DNA from: Clostridia bacterium
GTDB lineage: Bacteria; Bacillota; Clostridia; TANB77; CAG-508
DNA: 15,748 nt
NCBI GenBank assembly: GCA_900754285.1
Contig: CAAECB010000004.1
Location: 1-15,748 of the forward strand
Direction of reading: 5' to 3'
The position numbers and the translations under genes were made by a program. Shown here piece after piece: positions 15,028 to 15,748 of the stretch. The first letter of the stretch is position 1, and every line of letters begins with the position of its first letter. The notes under the pieces are model-generated. The model was not told where the DNA came from, made no database searches, and worked only from the letters and a program-made list of their open reading frames with translations.

Positions 15028-15748
15028 ATGGAAGGTAACAAAATATCAATAATATTGCCAACATATAATGCAGATGAAATATTATCAAAAGCCATAAAAT
15101 CTGTAATTAATCAAACATATCAAAACTGGGAATTATTAGTTATAGAGAATGGAAAAAGGGGACAAGCTGAAAATATCATAAAAAAATTTGAGAATGACAA
15201 AATCAAATATCTATATCAAGAAATTGCAAATGTAAGTGAAGCAAGAAATGCAGGAATACAAAATGCAACAGGAAAATATATAACTTTTATAGATTCAGAT
15301 GATGAATATGAAAAAGAATTTTTAGAAAAAATGCTAAAAAATATAATAAATAGTGAATCCCAAATTGCAGTTTGTGGATATAGAAAAATATATGATAAAA
15401 AACAAATGCTAATTGGAAAAAGTGAAGATATAGAAAATACAACTAATATAAAAGAATATTTAGAAACATTAAAAGAAAATTACTTATTTAATGAATTGTG
15501 GAATAAAATTTATATTTCAAAAATAATAAAAGAAAATAATATAAAATTTAATAAAAAATATGAATTAGGAGAAGATTTTTTATTTAATCTAGATTATATC
15601 AAATATATAGAAAAAGCAAGTTATATAAATGAACCACTATATATATATACAGATGGAGATACAGGATTAAAATTAAGATATAGACCTAATAAATTTAATA
15701 TAGAATATGAATTGACACAATACTTAGAAAATTTTTATAAAGAAAAAA
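15028..15748 (+). CDS. GT2 glycosyltransferase with atypical nucleotide motif (3' end outside window)
   Basis: ATG at 15028 follows GGAAAGGA with about ten bases between, and the frame stays open to the window end (240 codons). The GT-A fold is recognisable: ISIILPTYNADEIL (6-19), VSEARNAG (69-76), FIDSDDEY (87-94) with the metal-binding DXD, NELWNKIY (155-162) and LGEDFLFN (180-187) with the catalytic-base region. The usual DDGS nucleotide motif is replaced by IENGKR (39-44), so the first acidic pair is E-N rather than D-D. It is a close paralogue of the gene at 11649. The gap of 93 bases before it contains no terminator, so it probably continues the same operon. Confidence 0.85.
   Translation, partial: MEGNKISIILPTYNADEILSKAIKSVINQTYQNWELLVIENGKRGQAENIIKKFENDKIKYLYQEIANVSEARNAGIQNATGKYITFIDSDDEYEKEFLEKMLKNIINSESQIAVCGYRKIYDKKQMLIGKSEDIENTTNIKEYLETLKENYLFNELWNKIYISKIIKENNIKFNKKYELGEDFLFNLDYIKYIEKASYINEPLYIYTDGDTGLKLRYRPNKFNIEYELTQYLENFYKEK

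Noticed and set aside
1..15748. Alternative genetic code (TGA as Trp), considered because of the low GC
   Set aside because: All Trp codons checked are TGG, and the acetyltransferase ends normally at TGA after a complete domain.

Overview
This window is the interior of a surface-polysaccharide (capsule or exopolysaccharide) locus from a very AT-rich bacterium. Strong Shine-Dalgarno sequences, A/T-ending codons and the gene families point to a low-GC Bacillota, probably a clostridial lineage. No 16S or other marker gene is present, so I cannot name the organism. All intact genes read on the + strand. TGG encodes Trp and TAA, TAG and TGA all serve as stops, so the standard bacterial code fits.

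Layout. (1) Positions 2-6701: a tight cassette of four GT-A glycosyltransferases (the first cut by the window edge), a Wzy-type polymerase, a left-handed beta-helix O-acetyltransferase and a Wzx-type flippase. Neighbours overlap or lie a few bases apart. (2) Positions 6694-7318: a small decayed mobile element bounded by inverted repeats, containing the N-terminal part of a transposase on the - strand. One of its ends supplies the last codons and the stop of the flippase gene. (3) Positions 7344-10546: UDP-glucose dehydrogenase, a second flippase broken by two in-frame deletions and a 2-bp frameshift, and UDP-galactopyranose mutase. A rho-independent terminator follows. (4) Positions 10742-15748: a DUF4422 glycosyltransferase, a GT2 enzyme, an EpsG/Wzy-like polymerase, a membrane acyltransferase (AT3), and a second GT2 enzyme cut by the right window edge.

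How the genes work together. Ugd makes UDP-glucuronate and Glf makes UDP-galactofuranose. The glycosyltransferases build a repeat unit on a lipid carrier, the flippase exports it and a polymerase joins the units. The two acyl/acetyltransferases can decorate the product. The initiating phosphoglycosyltransferase, chain-length/kinase genes and regulators are not in the window and probably lie outside it.

Main point of interest. The locus carries two polymerases and two flippases, and the right-hand flippase is dead. The left cassette prefers T-ending codons and the genes from 7344 onward prefer A-ending codons. The change falls at the decayed element. I read the locus as a mosaic in which an imported cassette brought a new flippase and polymerase beside an older cluster. 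A second point is that the intact flippase seems to have an ACG codon where its ribosome binding site predicts the start. I did not see a CRISPR array, tRNA, rRNA or any clearly new gene family.
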